A program made the position numbers and the translations under genes. A stretch of DNA of 64,000 nucleotides from an uncultured Bifidobacterium sp. (GTDB lineage: Bacteria; Actinomycetota; Actinomycetes; Actinomycetales; Bifidobacteriaceae): the NCBI RefSeq assembly GCF_949292005.1, contig NZ_CASEXV010000025.1, forward strand, positions 1 to 64,000. The letters are read 5' to 3'. Below, piece after piece: positions 42,954 through 54,849 of the stretch; the stretch's first letter is position 1, and each line of letters opens with the position of its first letter. A model generated the notes under the pieces. That model had not been told where the DNA came from. It made no database searches and saw only the letters and a program-made list of their open reading frames with translations.

Positions 42954-43613
42954 ATGAGCACGGTGTTGACCATTGACGACGTTTCCCTGCGCGCGGCTAG
43001 GGAGATCGTGGATCGGGGGGGCGTCATCGTGGTTCCGACCGACACGGTCTATGGAATAGCCTGCGATCCCTTCAACGAGGAGGCCGTCGAACGCATTTAT
43101 GAGGTGAAAAGACGACCGCGTTCCAAGGCCCTTCAGATTCTCGTTCCTTCAGTGGAATCGTTGGAATCCTTGGGACTTGTCCTTCCTCCCGCTCTCAGGC
43201 GGTTGTCCGCGGCCCTTCTTCCCGGCCCATTCTCGCCCATCGCAGTGGCCGATGAGGGATGTTCGCTCGTCACCGTGCGCCATGAGGCTGATGGATCTTT
43301 TTCTCAAGCCATTCGCGTCCCCGATTCGGACGTCTCCCGCTCCGTCCTGATGGAGATCGGAGCCCTGGCTGCGTCAAGCGCCAACCGGTCGGGCGGCCGC
43401 AGCCCGCAAAGCGTTGAGGAGGCGGTGGATGCCCTAGGTGACGACGTCGATCTCTATCTCGACGGCGGCCCCACGTCCAGCCATGTCGCCAGCACGGTGG
43501 TGGCGGCCGATTCCGGATCCTCCAGCGGAGTGTCCGTCATTCGCGAAGGCGTGATACCTGCGGCGGAGATCCTGAGGATTCTGCATGCCGACGGCGGAGG
43601 CCTCGTCGCGTGA
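42954..43613 (+). CDS. tsaC: L-threonylcarbamoyladenylate synthase (YrdC/Sua5)
   Basis: A 219-aa enzyme that makes threonylcarbamoyl-AMP for the t6A37 modification of ANN-decoding tRNAs. The YrdC core has GGVIVVPTDTVYGIACDP and KRRPRSKALQILVPS; SSANRSGGRSP follows. It lacks the extra Sua5 C-terminal domain. ATG 42954 follows GGAGG. Its stop overlaps the GTG start of wecA (GTGA), coupling the two genes. Confidence 0.94.
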   Translation: MSTVLTIDDVSLRAAREIVDRGGVIVVPTDTVYGIACDPFNEEAVERIYEVKRRPRSKALQILVPSVESLESLGLVLPPALRRLSAALLPGPFSPIAVADEGCSLVTVRHEADGSFSQAIRVPDSDVSRSVLMEIGALAASSANRSGGRSPQSVEEAVDALGDDVDLYLDGGPTSSHVASTVVAADSGSSSGVSVIREGVIPAAEILRILHADGGGLVA

Positions 43614-44869
43614 GGGTCTACATCTTCCTAGCGGCCATCGCCGGGGCGTTCACATGGATGTCCACTCCGTTGATCAGGCATCTTGCGATACGGCTTGGAG
43701 CGGTCGGTGAGGTTCGGGCGAGGGACGTCCATACGGTTCCCACGCCCCGCATGGGTGGGGTGGCCATGCTTCTGGGCTTCGCCGCCGCGATGCTTGTCGC
43801 CAGGGGTGTGCCATTCACGAGAGGGCTTCTCAGTGATGGCCATCAGGCGTGGGTTGTGGTCGCGGGGGCTGTGCTGATCTGTCTTCTTGGCGTCGCCGAT
43901 GATCTGTGGGACCTTGATTGGATGCTCAAGCTCGCCGGCCAGCTGCTCATATCCGTTTTCGTCTCCTGGGGAGGCCTTCAGATCATCTCGCTTCCTTTGG
44001 GATCATTGGTCACGGCCTCTCCGAGCCTGTCCATGGCAATAACGGCGTTTCTGATCGTGGCGTCCATCAACGCCGTCAACTTCGTCGATGGGCTTGATGG
44101 CCTCGCGGCCGGAATCGTGGCGATAGGAGGTGTGGCGTTCGGCGGATACTCGTATATCCTGTCACGTTCCTCGCCCAGCTACGCGTCGCTGGCGACCCTC
44201 ATCGACGTCGCCATGGTGGGGGTCTGTGTGGGATTCCTTCTGCATAATTGGCATCCCGCCAAGCTGTTCATGGGCGATTCGGGGTCCATGCTTCTTGGAT
44301 ATCTCATCACCTGCGCGTCGATTATCCTCACGGGCCACATCGATCCCGCCTCGGTGCACAGTAGCATCTATTTGCCGGTTTTCATGCCGGTGCTTCTGCC
44401 GATTCTCGTCCTTTTCCTCCCCGTGCTGGACATGTGTCTGGCGATAGTGCGCCGCTTGAGCAAAGGCCAGTCGCCCATGCATCCCGACCGCATGCATCTT
44501 CACCACAGAATGCTGCGCATCGGCCACTCCGTGCAGGGGGCGGTTCTCATCCTGTGGGGGTGGGCCGCTCTCATAGCCTTCGGGTCCATCACGATTCTTG
44601 TCATACCGGCGATTCAGGTTCTTGTGGGGATGCTGGTGGCGGCCGCGGCGCTCGCAGTGGCGACCATGCTGCCATATCTGCGCAGAAGACTTCCCGAGAT
44701 AAAGGAGGAGAACATCGCGATCAGATCCGCGGGGCGACATTCGTCGGGGCACTGCTCGGCGCAGGAAGAGGGGCCGCTTCCGACCGGTCACGTTGTCCCT
44801 TCCCGGCATGACGCTGACGCCGACGGCGATGGCCGTCACGACGATGAAGGAAACGGGGTCGAGCGCTAA
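43610..44869 (+). CDS. wecA: MraY-family glycosyl-1-phosphate transferase (WecA/TagO-like)
   Basis: A 419-aa membrane enzyme with about ten to eleven helices that transfers a sugar 1-phosphate, usually GlcNAc-1-P, to undecaprenyl phosphate and so starts a cell-surface polysaccharide. Motifs are RDVHTVPTPRMGG, GVADDLWDLDW, NFVDGLDGLAAGI and HNWHPAKLFMGDSGSMLLGY; HPDRMHLHHRML is the substrate-binding His loop. The last 60 residues are polar and cytoplasmic. It begins with GTG in an overlap with tsaC. The exact sugar is not shown by sequence. Confidence 0.93.
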   Translation: MRVYIFLAAIAGAFTWMSTPLIRHLAIRLGAVGEVRARDVHTVPTPRMGGVAMLLGFAAAMLVARGVPFTRGLLSDGHQAWVVVAGAVLICLLGVADDLWDLDWMLKLAGQLLISVFVSWGGLQIISLPLGSLVTASPSLSMAITAFLIVASINAVNFVDGLDGLAAGIVAIGGVAFGGYSYILSRSSPSYASLATLIDVAMVGVCVGFLLHNWHPAKLFMGDSGSMLLGYLITCASIILTGHIDPASVHSSIYLPVFMPVLLPILVLFLPVLDMCLAIVRRLSKGQSPMHPDRMHLHHRMLRIGHSVQGAVLILWGWAALIAFGSITILVIPAIQVLVGMLVAAAALAVATMLPYLRRRLPEIKEENIAIRSAGRHSSGHCSAQEEGPLPTGHVVPSRHDADADGDGRHDDEGNGVER

Positions 44870-46465
<1,596 letters not shown>

Positions 46466-46559
46466 TACCACTCCTGCTTGTTGTGTGTCTCCGCGTCGCC
46501 GACGTCAGGGCGGCGCGGTAGTCTCGTATGTTCGTTGTTGGCGAGGAAAGGCGGCCGTG

Positions 46560-47267
46560 ATGGCTGAGACGAAAGAGGATCCGACATTCACCCCGGAGGA
46601 GTCGAGGCTGATATGGATCGATTGCGAGATGACCGGCTTGGACATCTTCCGTGACGAGCTGTGCGAGGTGTCCGTCGTTCCCACGGATTTCAATCTCACG
46701 GTTCTCGACAAGGGCATCGATCTGGTGATACGCCCGTCCGATGCCGCGGTGGCCAATATGAACGATTTCGTCCGGAACATGCACACGTCGTCGGGCCTTG
46801 TCGCCGAATGGGAGTCCGAAGGGCTCTCCTTGGCGCAGGCCCAGCGTCAGGTGATCGACTATGTGTCGCGTTTCCTCCCACGTGAGGGCAGGGCCCATCT
46901 GGCCGGAAACTCGGTGGGATCCGACAAGAAGTTCCTCGACAGATACATGCCCGACCTTATGTCACGCCTGCACTACCGGGTTATCGACGTGAGCACGTTG
47001 AAGGAGCTCTCTCGCCGCTGGTATCCGGATGTCTATCGGAACAAGCCCGCGAAGCATGGCGGCCATCGTGCCCTCGCCGACATCATCGAGTCAATCGACG
47101 AGCTGCGGTACTACCGCGATATGATGTTCGTCCCCGCTCCCGGTCCCGATGACCAGCGGACTCGTGAGGGGGCCGCGAGGGTTGAATCCACAAGCCTTCT
47201 GCGCTCCTATGAGAACGAGGGCAATCCGGTTGAGGATGTCAACCATCCGCAGAAGGCCGATTACTGA
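46560..47267 (+). CDS. orn: Oligoribonuclease
   Basis: A 235-aa DEDDh 3'-5' exoribonuclease that degrades two- to five-base RNAs at the end of mRNA decay. Motifs are IDCEMTGLD (Exo I), [15 protein letters not shown] (Exo II) and [11 protein letters not shown] (Exo III). About 30 residues beyond the usual C-terminus ([20 protein letters not shown]) are extra. ATG 46560 follows GAGGAAAGG. It is followed closely by a HAD phosphatase and a helicase, which are coupled to one another. Confidence 0.95.
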   Translation: MAETKEDPTFTPEESRLIWIDCEMTGLDIFRDELCEVSVVPTDFNLTVLDKGIDLVIRPSDAAVANMNDFVRNMHTSSGLVAEWESEGLSLAQAQRQVIDYVSRFLPREGRAHLAGNSVGSDKKFLDRYMPDLMSRLHYRVIDVSTLKELSRRWYPDVYRNKPAKHGGHRALADIIESIDELRYYRDMMFVPAPGPDDQRTREGAARVESTSLLRSYENEGNPVEDVNHPQKADY

Positions 47268-47361
47268 TCGGCGACGTTCCGCGTGGAGAGCGTGCGGCCG
47301 TTCATGAGGATGTCCGTATGAGCCTGACGGGCATGGATCATACGATGGAGAGGCGGTGGCC

Positions 47362-48252
47362 ATGGCCCGAGATTGGACCTCGATACCTTGGGGTGGAGCC
47401 GATCTGAAACTTGTCGTCGCCGACATGGACGGCACACTTCTTGATGTCGATGGACGGGTTCCCGAGTCTTTCTGGTCCGTTCTCGACCTTATGCGCCGGC
47501 GGGGCGTGTGTTTCGTCCCCGCCAGCGGGCGGCAGTATGCGACGTTGCGCGCCATGTTCGGGGCTCATAATCCCGGAGGGTCGTACATAGCCGAGAACGG
47601 GAACCTCGTCGTCGCGGACGGCTCCGTTGTGTCGGTGACCGGGATGGATCGAGAGGATGTCCGCCACATGGTCGATGCCGGCGAGGAGGCGTGCCGCTCG
47701 GGACGCCGGGACATCGCGGTGGTTCTGTGCTGTCCTGATTGCGCCTATGTGTCCCGCGACGATCCGAAGGTCATCGAGGAGGCGTCGAAATACTATGCGA
47801 ATCTTCGGGTGGTCCGCGACCTCGCCTCCGTGCGGGAGACGGTGATCAAGGTAGCGGTGGTGGATTTCGCCAACGCTCAGGATACCGCTGATCAGGTTTT
47901 CGCGGGATTCCGCGGCAGCCATCAGGTTGTGGTCTCAGGCTTGCATTGGGTCGACATCATGGATCACGAAACCGACAAGCGGCGGGGAGTGCTGGCATTG
48001 CGTCAGGCGCTCGGAGTCGCTGCCTCGCAGACCGCGGTGTTTGGCGATTACCTCAATGATCTGGAGATGCTCTCCGCGGGCGAGTGGTCGTTCGCAATGG
48101 CCAACGCGCATAGGGACTTGCTTATCAAAGCGCGGTTCGTGGCGCCATCGAATGCCGATAATGGCGTGGTTCGGGTTCTACGACGCCTTCTCGGCATTTC
48201 CTCGGAAGGCGCCGGTGCGCCCGTAGATCCTGAGAGGGAGGCGGGGGAGTGA
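47362..48252 (+). CDS. Cof-type HAD-superfamily hydrolase
   Basis: A 296-aa phosphatase of HAD subfamily IIB. Motif I is VVADMDGTLLDVDG, motif II VPASGRQ, the lysine motif is in the DKRRGVLALRQAL region, and motif IV is FGDYLNDLEM. The C2-type cap lies between. Relatives hydrolyse sugar phosphates, FMN or PLP with little specificity. ATG 47362 follows GGAGAGG; an in-frame GTG two codons earlier (47356) is less well spaced. Its stop overlaps the GTG start of the Pif1-like helicase. Confidence 0.92.
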   Translation: MARDWTSIPWGGADLKLVVADMDGTLLDVDGRVPESFWSVLDLMRRRGVCFVPASGRQYATLRAMFGAHNPGGSYIAENGNLVVADGSVVSVTGMDREDVRHMVDAGEEACRSGRRDIAVVLCCPDCAYVSRDDPKVIEEASKYYANLRVVRDLASVRETVIKVAVVDFANAQDTADQVFAGFRGSHQVVVSGLHWVDIMDHETDKRRGVLALRQALGVAASQTAVFGDYLNDLEMLSAGEWSFAMANAHRDLLIKARFVAPSNADNGVVRVLRRLLGISSEGAGAPVDPEREAGE

Positions 48253-49646
48253 GACAATCCGAGGCTTTGCGCATTCTTCACGAGGGATGCTCCGTTTTTC
48301 TCACCGGCGCTCCGGGCTCGGGGAAAACCTATGTCCTCAACAGATTCGTGGCCGCCGCGAGGGAATCCGGCGCGCATGTGGCCGTCACCGCGTCGACGGG
48401 CATCGCCGCCACCCATATCAATGGCCGCACCATCCACTCATGGAGCGGGGTCGGCGTGTCCACCGTTTTGACGGATTCGCTGTTGCGAACGATCCGCTCC
48501 CGTCGGCGTCGGAAGATTCAGGAGGCGGACGTGCTCGTCATCGACGAGGTGTCGATGATGCAGGCATGGCTTTTCGATATGGTCGACCGCGTGTGCCGGT
48601 CCCTGCGGAACAGGCCTGAACCCTTTGGTGGGCTGCAGGTCGTGCTTTCCGGCGATTTCTTCCAGCTTCCTCCCGTCTCCCGCGCCACGGCTCGGGGGGC
48701 CGAGGCCATGTCGAATGCCGCGAGGGCGTCGTATGATGCGAGGGGCAGGGACCCGGACGGATTCATCACGCAATCCCGCGTCTGGGACGAGCTGTCTCCC
48801 GTGGTGTGCTATCTGGACGAGCAGCATCGACAGGATGACGGGCGTCTTCTGGGCGTTCTCACCGACATCCGCGGAGGTCTCGTCGATGACGGCGATCGTG
48901 ACGCTTTGGCGGGCAGAGTGGGGGTGTCTCCCGAGGATGACGCCCCGACGGTCCATCTGTTCCCCATGAACAGACAGGCCGACTCTCTCAATGCGACGAG
49001 ATTGGCCATGATCGACTCCGCGGAACGCGGTTTCGACTCGCAGAAAACCGGCCCCGCCGATCTTGTCCGCCAGCTATCGCGCAACATGCTCGCCCCTGAG
49101 CATCTTTCGCTGAAGAAGGGTGCCGCGGTTATGGCCCTGCGCAATGACGCCGATGGACAGTACGTCAATGGATCCATTGGCACGGTTCGCGGCTTCGCCT
49201 CGACGAACGACGGAGGATGGCCGGTCGTCCATTTCGACAACGGCAACGTCTGCACCATGAAGCCCGCCTCGTGGGAGATGATGGACGGCGACAGTGTTCT
49301 CGCATCGGTCAAGCAGGTTCCCCTGCGTTGCGCTTGGGCCATCACGATCCATAAATCCCAGGGCATGACATTGGACACGGCCGTTATGGATTTGCGCAGG
49401 TCCTTCGCGCCGGGCATGGGGTATGTCGCGCTGTCGAGGGTCGAATCCATGGATGGTCTGTTCCTTGAGGGGATATCGGAAAGAGCCTTCGCGGTGTCGC
49501 CGGCCGCAGTCGATCTTGATGGGGATCTCCGTGCCCGGTCGGAGGATGCCGTCGCCGCCTTGAATGAGGGGAATCTGCGAAGCTTCATGGGGTCGTCCGG
49601 AGCGGTTGAGGATCAGGACGAGTTCATGCAAAGCGAGCTGTTCTAG
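48249..49646 (+). CDS. Pif1/RecD-like superfamily 1 DNA helicase
   Basis: A 465-aa 5'-3' helicase. Walker A is GAPGSGKT at residues 20-27, followed by TASTGIAATHINGRTIHSWSG (motif Ia), VLVIDEVSMM (motif II), LSGDFFQLPPV (motif III), and the C-terminal TIHKSQGMTLDTAVMDL and GYVALSRVES. These are the Pif1 signatures. Such helicases resolve G-quadruplexes and other replication blocks; the bacterial role is less clear. The start is GTG in a GTGA overlap with the HAD gene. It has only the core motor, with no N-terminal extension. Confidence 0.92.
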   Translation: MRQSEALRILHEGCSVFLTGAPGSGKTYVLNRFVAAARESGAHVAVTASTGIAATHINGRTIHSWSGVGVSTVLTDSLLRTIRSRRRRKIQEADVLVIDEVSMMQAWLFDMVDRVCRSLRNRPEPFGGLQVVLSGDFFQLPPVSRATARGAEAMSNAARASYDARGRDPDGFITQSRVWDELSPVVCYLDEQHRQDDGRLLGVLTDIRGGLVDDGDRDALAGRVGVSPEDDAPTVHLFPMNRQADSLNATRLAMIDSAERGFDSQKTGPADLVRQLSRNMLAPEHLSLKKGAAVMALRNDADGQYVNGSIGTVRGFASTNDGGWPVVHFDNGNVCTMKPASWEMMDGDSVLASVKQVPLRCAWAITIHKSQGMTLDTAVMDLRRSFAPGMGYVALSRVESMDGLFLEGISERAFAVSPAAVDLDGDLRARSEDAVAALNEGNLRSFMGSSGAVEDQDEFMQSELF

Positions 49647-49760
49647 GATTTTCCGTTCGCCTTCCGTCTGGCTGCCATTCTGCGCTCGTCCGCGTGAGGT
49701 TGTGCCATCCCCAGCGCCGTCGTCCCGCGCGTTGTCCCCTCGCGCGCATAATTTGGACGC

Positions 49761-51575
49761 ATGACTTCCACAGCACTTCGCATGTCCACCTTGTTTTTGC
49801 GCACGCTTCGCGAGGACCCCGCGGACGCCGACGTCGATTCGGCCCGCCTTCTAGAAAGGGCGGGCTACATCCGCAAGACGGCCCCCGGCATCTGGACGTG
49901 GCTTCCCCTGGGTCTGCGCGTTTTGAACCGGATACAGGGCATCGTCCGCGATGAGATCAACGGCATCGGAGGTCAGGAGGTCCATTTTCCCGCGCTTCTG
50001 CCACGTGAGCCCTATGAGGCCACCCATCGCTGGGAGGAGTATGGGGAGAACCTCTTCCGTCTTAAGGACAGGCATCAGGCCGATTATCTTCTGGCACCCA
50101 CGCATGAGGAGATGTTCACGCTTCTCGTCAAGGACATGTACTCGTCCTACAAGGATCTTCCTGTCACTCTTTACCAGATCCAGACCAAGTACCGTGATGA
50201 GTTCCGCCCCAGAGCGGGCCTGATCAGGGGACGCGAGTTCATCATGAAGGACGCCTACTCCTTCGACATCGACGAGGAGGGGCTGCGCAAGGCATATGAG
50301 AACGAGCGGGCCGCCTATGAGCGCATTTTCCGCAGGCTTGGCGTGGAGTATGTGATCGTCCATGCGATGTCCGGGCCTATGGGTGGTTCGGCCTCGGAGG
50401 AGTTCCTGGCCCCCCTGGCCATCGGCGAGGACACCTTCGCTCAATCGCCATCGGGCAAGGCGTGGAACGTCGAGGCGCTGACCACCCCCAGGGTGGCTGA
50501 TATCGATTATTCGGGCACTCCGGCGATTGAGCCGTTGCCCACGCCCGATAGCGAGACCATCGAGACGTTGGTGGATCGCGCGAACGCGGCTCATCCGCGT
50601 GATGACGGGCGTCCTTGGAAGGCCGGCGATGTCCTGAAGAACCTCGTCATCGCAGTGAAGCACCCTGAGGATGACAAGCATGATCGTCCTTGGCGGGAGC
50701 TCGTGGCCGTCGCGGTGCCTGGGGACCGCCAGGTCGATCTCAAGCGGCTGGAGGCCCAGTTCGCACCCAACGAGATCGAGGAGGCGAACCAGGGCGATCT
50801 GGCCGCTCATCCGGAACTGGTGAAAGGTTACATAGGGCCGGGGGTCCTTGGACCGCAGGCCCGCGAGAAGTCCATCTCCGACCCCGTGCGTTATTTCATG
50901 GACGCGCATGTGGCTCGTGGATCCGAATGGCTTACGGGCGGAGACCGTCAGGGGCTTCACGTCGCCCATGCCGTCTATGGCCGCGACTTCGACGTCGACG
51001 GGGTTGTTGAGGCGGTTCAGGTCCGTCAGGGCGATATGAGCCCGGATGGTTCAGGGCCGTTGAGCTTCCAGCGCGGTGTTGAGATAGGACAGGTCTTCCA
51101 GTTGGGGCTGAAGTACTCCAATGCGTTGGGACTGAAGGTGTTGGATTCGAATGGCAAGGCAGTCCCCGTGTGGATGGGATGCTATGGCATCGGCGTGTCC
51201 CGCGTTTTGGCGTGCATCGCCGAATCTCATCATGACGACAAGGGTTTGGCATGGCCGGTGGCCGTGGCTCCGGCGCAGGTGCATGTGATCGCGACCGGCA
51301 AGGACAGCGTGGCATTTGACGCGGCCGAGCGTTTGGTCGGGGAGCTTGAGGCGCGGGGCGTCGAGGTGTTGTTTGACGACCGGCGCAAGGTGTCTCCCGG
51401 AGTGAAGTTCAAGGACGCCGAGTTGATCGGCGTTCCCGTTGTGGCGGTCGCTGGCCGCGACACGGTGTCCAACGGCACGATCGAGGTGCGTGACCGTACC
51501 GGCGAGAGATCCGTCGCGGTTCCCGCCGACTCCGCCGCGGACAAAATCGTGGAACGGGTGCGGGAGCTTCTCTGA
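49761..51575 (+). CDS. proS: Prolyl-tRNA synthetase
   Basis: A 604-aa class II synthetase of the bacterial type. Motif 1 lies around [24 protein letters not shown], motif 2 around [25 protein letters not shown], and motif 3 is [10 protein letters not shown]. An editing (INS) domain of about 190 residues is inserted between motifs 2 and 3. The C-terminal anticodon-binding domain follows. ATG 49761 has no ribosome-binding site; TAATTT (49749-49754) lies six bases upstream, so the transcript is probably leaderless. A hairpin after the stop acts as terminator. Confidence 0.97.
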   Translation: MTSTALRMSTLFLRTLREDPADADVDSARLLERAGYIRKTAPGIWTWLPLGLRVLNRIQGIVRDEINGIGGQEVHFPALLPREPYEATHRWEEYGENLFRLKDRHQADYLLAPTHEEMFTLLVKDMYSSYKDLPVTLYQIQTKYRDEFRPRAGLIRGREFIMKDAYSFDIDEEGLRKAYENERAAYERIFRRLGVEYVIVHAMSGPMGGSASEEFLAPLAIGEDTFAQSPSGKAWNVEALTTPRVADIDYSGTPAIEPLPTPDSETIETLVDRANAAHPRDDGRPWKAGDVLKNLVIAVKHPEDDKHDRPWRELVAVAVPGDRQVDLKRLEAQFAPNEIEEANQGDLAAHPELVKGYIGPGVLGPQAREKSISDPVRYFMDAHVARGSEWLTGGDRQGLHVAHAVYGRDFDVDGVVEAVQVRQGDMSPDGSGPLSFQRGVEIGQVFQLGLKYSNALGLKVLDSNGKAVPVWMGCYGIGVSRVLACIAESHHDDKGLAWPVAVAPAQVHVIATGKDSVAFDAAERLVGELEARGVEVLFDDRRKVSPGVKFKDAELIGVPVVAVAGRDTVSNGTIEVRDRTGERSVAVPADSAADKIVERVRELL

Positions 51576-51946
51576 CACCGATTCGAGGCGTGTGCGCGTA
51601 TCTGGCGGTGCTCGTGTCCGATTGCTACGGCTGTGATGGTCCGTTCCCTTGATGGGGGACGGACCATTCGTTGTTGCGTTTGGGGCTGGTCTGGTTTGAT
51701 GTCTTGTCCTGTCTGATGGCGGCCGCCATGCCTTCGACCACAACTCCTTCGAGGGAGCCCCTCCATGATCGGCGTCGGTCGAGAATGGTGCCACCGCGTT
51801 GGCCGTGATTCTCGACCGGAGCTTGGTGGAAGCCCCCTTCGATGTGTCCGCACGGACTGCGCGGACCACTCGGATTGGCGTTCCCTATTGGAACAGAAGC
51901 GAAACCATGGGGAACTCATTGTTGCCGCGCGTCGGAAGGAGACATC
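51576..51946 (+). other. Intergenic region after proS
   Basis: About 370 bp between proS and the SSB-like gene. Apart from the hairpin at 51636-51667 and the ribosome-binding site of the next gene I see no gene or clear promoter. Frames covering 51765-51946 are unsupported. Confidence 0.5.
51636..51667 (+). terminator. Terminator of proS
   Basis: ATGGTCCGTTCCC (51636-51648) pairs with 51655-51667, thirteen pairs with one G-U, and is followed by TCGTTGTTGCGTTT. It lies 60 bases after the stop codon. Confidence 0.7.
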
Positions 51947-52477
51947 ATGCCGCAGCAGGGAATTGCAGTCATCACCGGTTTCGTCGGTTCGGATCCCGGT
52001 TCGTTCGGACGGGAGGGAGGGCCCGCCGCGTGCTCATTCCGTCTGGGGTGCACCAGACGATTCTTTGATGCGCAGCAGCGGCAATGGAGGGATCATCCCA
52101 CGGTATGGATCACAGTGAAATCTTTCCGTCAACTGGCGGTTAACGTGATGACGAGTGTGAGGAAGGGCGATCCTGTGATCGTCACTGGGTCGCTTGCCCA
52201 GGACGAGTGGACCAAGGACGGCATCAATCGCACGTCGATCGTCATGCATGCTTCGTGTGTGGGGCATGATCTGTCTCGAGGAACCAGCACTTTCGTCAAA
52301 TCGCCTCTTCCCGCTCAGACGGAGGACGGCCTGGGAGGCGAGGAATTTGAGGAGGATGAGCGGGAAGATGGTGATGGCGACGAACATGTCCATGAGAATG
52401 CAACGAGGGGCGACGAATCCTCGGATTCCTCCGAAGATGCGACAGGCGATGCCGCCGCGGCTCATCGCGCACGATGA
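51947..52477 (+). CDS. Single-stranded DNA-binding (SSB-like) protein
   Basis: A 176-aa protein with an N-terminal OB fold (residues 1-115: IAVITGFVGSDP, CSFRLGCTRRFFD, VWITVKSFRQLAVNVMTSVRKGDPVIVTGSL) and a very acidic tail (EEFEEDEREDGDGDEH). The tail does not end in the DDxPF tip that binds replication partners, so this is probably a second SSB rather than the main replicative one. ATG 51947 follows GGAAGGAGA. It converges on the M13 peptidase gene with 48 bp between stops. Confidence 0.88.
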   Translation: MPQQGIAVITGFVGSDPGSFGREGGPAACSFRLGCTRRFFDAQQRQWRDHPTVWITVKSFRQLAVNVMTSVRKGDPVIVTGSLAQDEWTKDGINRTSIVMHASCVGHDLSRGTSTFVKSPLPAQTEDGLGGEEFEEDEREDGDGDEHVHENATRGDESSDSSEDATGDAAAAHRAR

Positions 52478-52525
52478 CGGCCATGTCTCCAACAATGGGA
52501 GGGTCGTCAGAACGCCGGTCTTGTC

Positions 52526-54595
52526 CTACCAGATGGTCACCCGCGAATCGGGATCCATCCACATCCCATCCTCTGGACGCACGCCGAAGGCCTCGTGGAA
52601 GAGATCCACATTGCGGACGATTCCATTGGTCCGGAATTCGGCAGGCGAATGAGGATCGATCTGCAGATACTGTTCGGCAAGCTCGTCGCGCTGTTTTGTG
52701 CGCCAAATCGAGGCATAGCTCAGGAAGAAACGCTGAATCCCCGTGAATCCGTCCAATATGGGTGCGGTTTCCAGCAGATCGCGTATGCCATTCGCCGACT
52801 CGTCGTGGGGAAGTGAGGACGAGTCGGCGAGGGCGAATGCGTATGCCTTGAGTGATATGGACACGCCGCACAGGTCACCGATGTTCTCTCCGATTGTCAA
52901 GGATCCATTCACGTGTGGGGCGTGGTCCGGATTCTGAGCGTACTTTTCGGTTAGTTGTTCGGGAACATACGAATCGTATTGGGCGATCAGGGATTTCGTG
53001 AGCTTGTCGAAGCGGACTCTGTCCTCGTCGGTCCACCAATTGCTGAGGCGGCCGTGACCGTCGTACTGGCTTCCCTGATCGTCGAAGCCGTGTCCGATCT
53101 CATGTCCGATCACAGTGCCGATGCCTCCATAGTTGGCGGCATCATCGACGTTTGGATCGAAGAAGGGAGGCTGAAGTATGGCCGCGGGGAAGACGATGAC
53201 GTTCATGGTCGGCTCGTAGTAGGCGTTCACCGTCTGCGGGTTCATGAGCCACTCGTCACGGTCAACGGCGTGCCCCGCCTTGGACAGCTGATACCCCGAT
53301 TCGTAGAGGGAAGCCGCGCGCATATTCGGTACAAGGCCCGCGTCGGAATGGATATCCAAGGCGGAGTAGTCGCGCCAATGCGAGGTGCATCCGATCTTGG
53401 GGACGAATGCCGCGAGCTTGTCGAGCGCCTTCGCCTTCGTGCCCTCGCCCAGCCAGTCGCTGGATCGGATCGATGCGCGGTAGGCCTCAATGAGGTTGGA
53501 TACCAGCGCCTCCATCCTTTCGCGCGACTCCTGTGGGAAATGCCGTGACGCGTATTCGCGCCCGACATCCTCGCCGCATACGCTGTTGACGAGGGAAACC
53601 CCGCGTTTCCAACGGGCGCGCTGCTCCGGAGCCCCAGACAGGGTTCTTCCGAAGAAATCGAAGTTGGTCGAATCGAATTCCGATGACAGCATGGGGGCCC
53701 ATCCCATGATGGTATGGACGCGGGCCCAGAGAATCAGCTCATCAAGAGTGCTGTCCCGCCAAAAACGGCCCAATCCGGAGATGAAGCTGGGCTCATGGAC
53801 GATCGTGCGGGACAACGCGGAGAGAATATCCACCGGCAGAAGCGAGGATGCCCGAGTGGAGTCGTACGACCTCTGCCACGCGCGGGCCCATCGTTCGATG
53901 TTCCAACCGGCCAGCGAGGATTCAAGATCGGCGAAGTCGGTGGGATTATATGTTTTCTGCGAATCGCGAGTCTCGACGTTGTTCCAGTGGTAAGCGGCGA
54001 GACGCGTCTCCACGCGAAGGAATAGATCGGCCTGCGAATCCGCATCGTCGTAACCCGCGTGCCGGAGCTGGTCGGACACCATTCGCGCGTAGGACTGGCG
54101 TATCGGCTCGTATCTTTTTTCGCGGTAGTACGCCTCATCGGGGAGTCCCAGACCACCCTGCTCGATGTGGACGATGTTCACGTCCGGGTCTCCCGGGTCG
54201 CCGTACACGCCGATGTCGAGAAGGTCGGGTCCTCCCTGGGCGGACAGCGATCCCAAAGTCTCAGTGAGGGAATCTTTTTCGGAGCACGAGTCGATGGCGT
54301 CAAGATCGGGGCGAATCGGTGACGCTCCGGCCTCCTCAACCGAATCGGTGTCGCAGAAGGAGCGATACAGGGCCTGCGATTTGGGGGCCGTGCTGTCGTC
54401 GTCCTCCAGAATGTCCCGGATGTCGTTCTCCGCCTGCTCTGCGAGACGGTCGAAGGATCCATAACGGGAACGGTCGTCGGGCAGCCGATAGGTGTCAATC
54501 CATGGACCATTGACATAGCGGAACAAATCGTCACGTGGTGTGGTAACCGCCGAAAAGGAGGAGGGATCCACGCCGGAGAGCTCAGATGTCGTCAT
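52526..54595 (-). CDS. M13-family zinc metallopeptidase (PepO/neprilysin-like)
   Basis: A 689-aa endopeptidase. The zinc site is H498-E499-I-G-H502 in GHEIGHGFDD, and the third ligand Glu lies downstream in GENIGDLCG. NAYYEPTMNVIVFPAAILQPPF precedes the zinc motif as usual. The C-terminal MDPDSRVTIW is the expected family end. There is no signal peptide or membrane anchor, so unlike neprilysin it should be cytosolic, cleaving oligopeptides. ATG 54595 has no ribosome-binding site; a minus-strand TAGTGT (54607 to 54602) lies six bases upstream, indicating a leaderless transcript. Confidence 0.95.
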   Translation of the reverse strand: MTTSELSGVDPSSFSAVTTPRDDLFRYVNGPWIDTYRLPDDRSRYGSFDRLAEQAENDIRDILEDDDSTAPKSQALYRSFCDTDSVEEAGASPIRPDLDAIDSCSEKDSLTETLGSLSAQGGPDLLDIGVYGDPGDPDVNIVHIEQGGLGLPDEAYYREKRYEPIRQSYARMVSDQLRHAGYDDADSQADLFLRVETRLAAYHWNNVETRDSQKTYNPTDFADLESSLAGWNIERWARAWQRSYDSTRASSLLPVDILSALSRTIVHEPSFISGLGRFWRDSTLDELILWARVHTIMGWAPMLSSEFDSTNFDFFGRTLSGAPEQRARWKRGVSLVNSVCGEDVGREYASRHFPQESRERMEALVSNLIEAYRASIRSSDWLGEGTKAKALDKLAAFVPKIGCTSHWRDYSALDIHSDAGLVPNMRAASLYESGYQLSKAGHAVDRDEWLMNPQTVNAYYEPTMNVIVFPAAILQPPFFDPNVDDAANYGGIGTVIGHEIGHGFDDQGSQYDGHGRLSNWWTDEDRVRFDKLTKSLIAQYDSYVPEQLTEKYAQNPDHAPHVNGSLTIGENIGDLCGVSISLKAYAFALADSSSLPHDESANGIRDLLETAPILDGFTGIQRFFLSYASIWRTKQRDELAEQYLQIDPHSPAEFRTNGIVRNVDLFHEAFGVRPEDGMWMDPDSRVTIW

Positions 54596-54849
54596 GTTTT
54601 CACACTATCCACATCCGTGATTGAAGACAAACGGGACAGCGCGGCACGCGGAGCCGTCATCTGGGTGGATGACCGGATAGTGGGATGGGGGATTGGAGTG
54701 CGCGTGGATCCCTTCCGCGGGTATTCGCGGACCTTTTCACTCGGCTACCATTGAAGCGGCATGTGCACAAAGCTTTGGCCGCGCCGAACGTGGTCGCCAT
54801 GGACGACCACGACGGTGGGGACGGCTGGAATCAACGCAGGAGAACGATT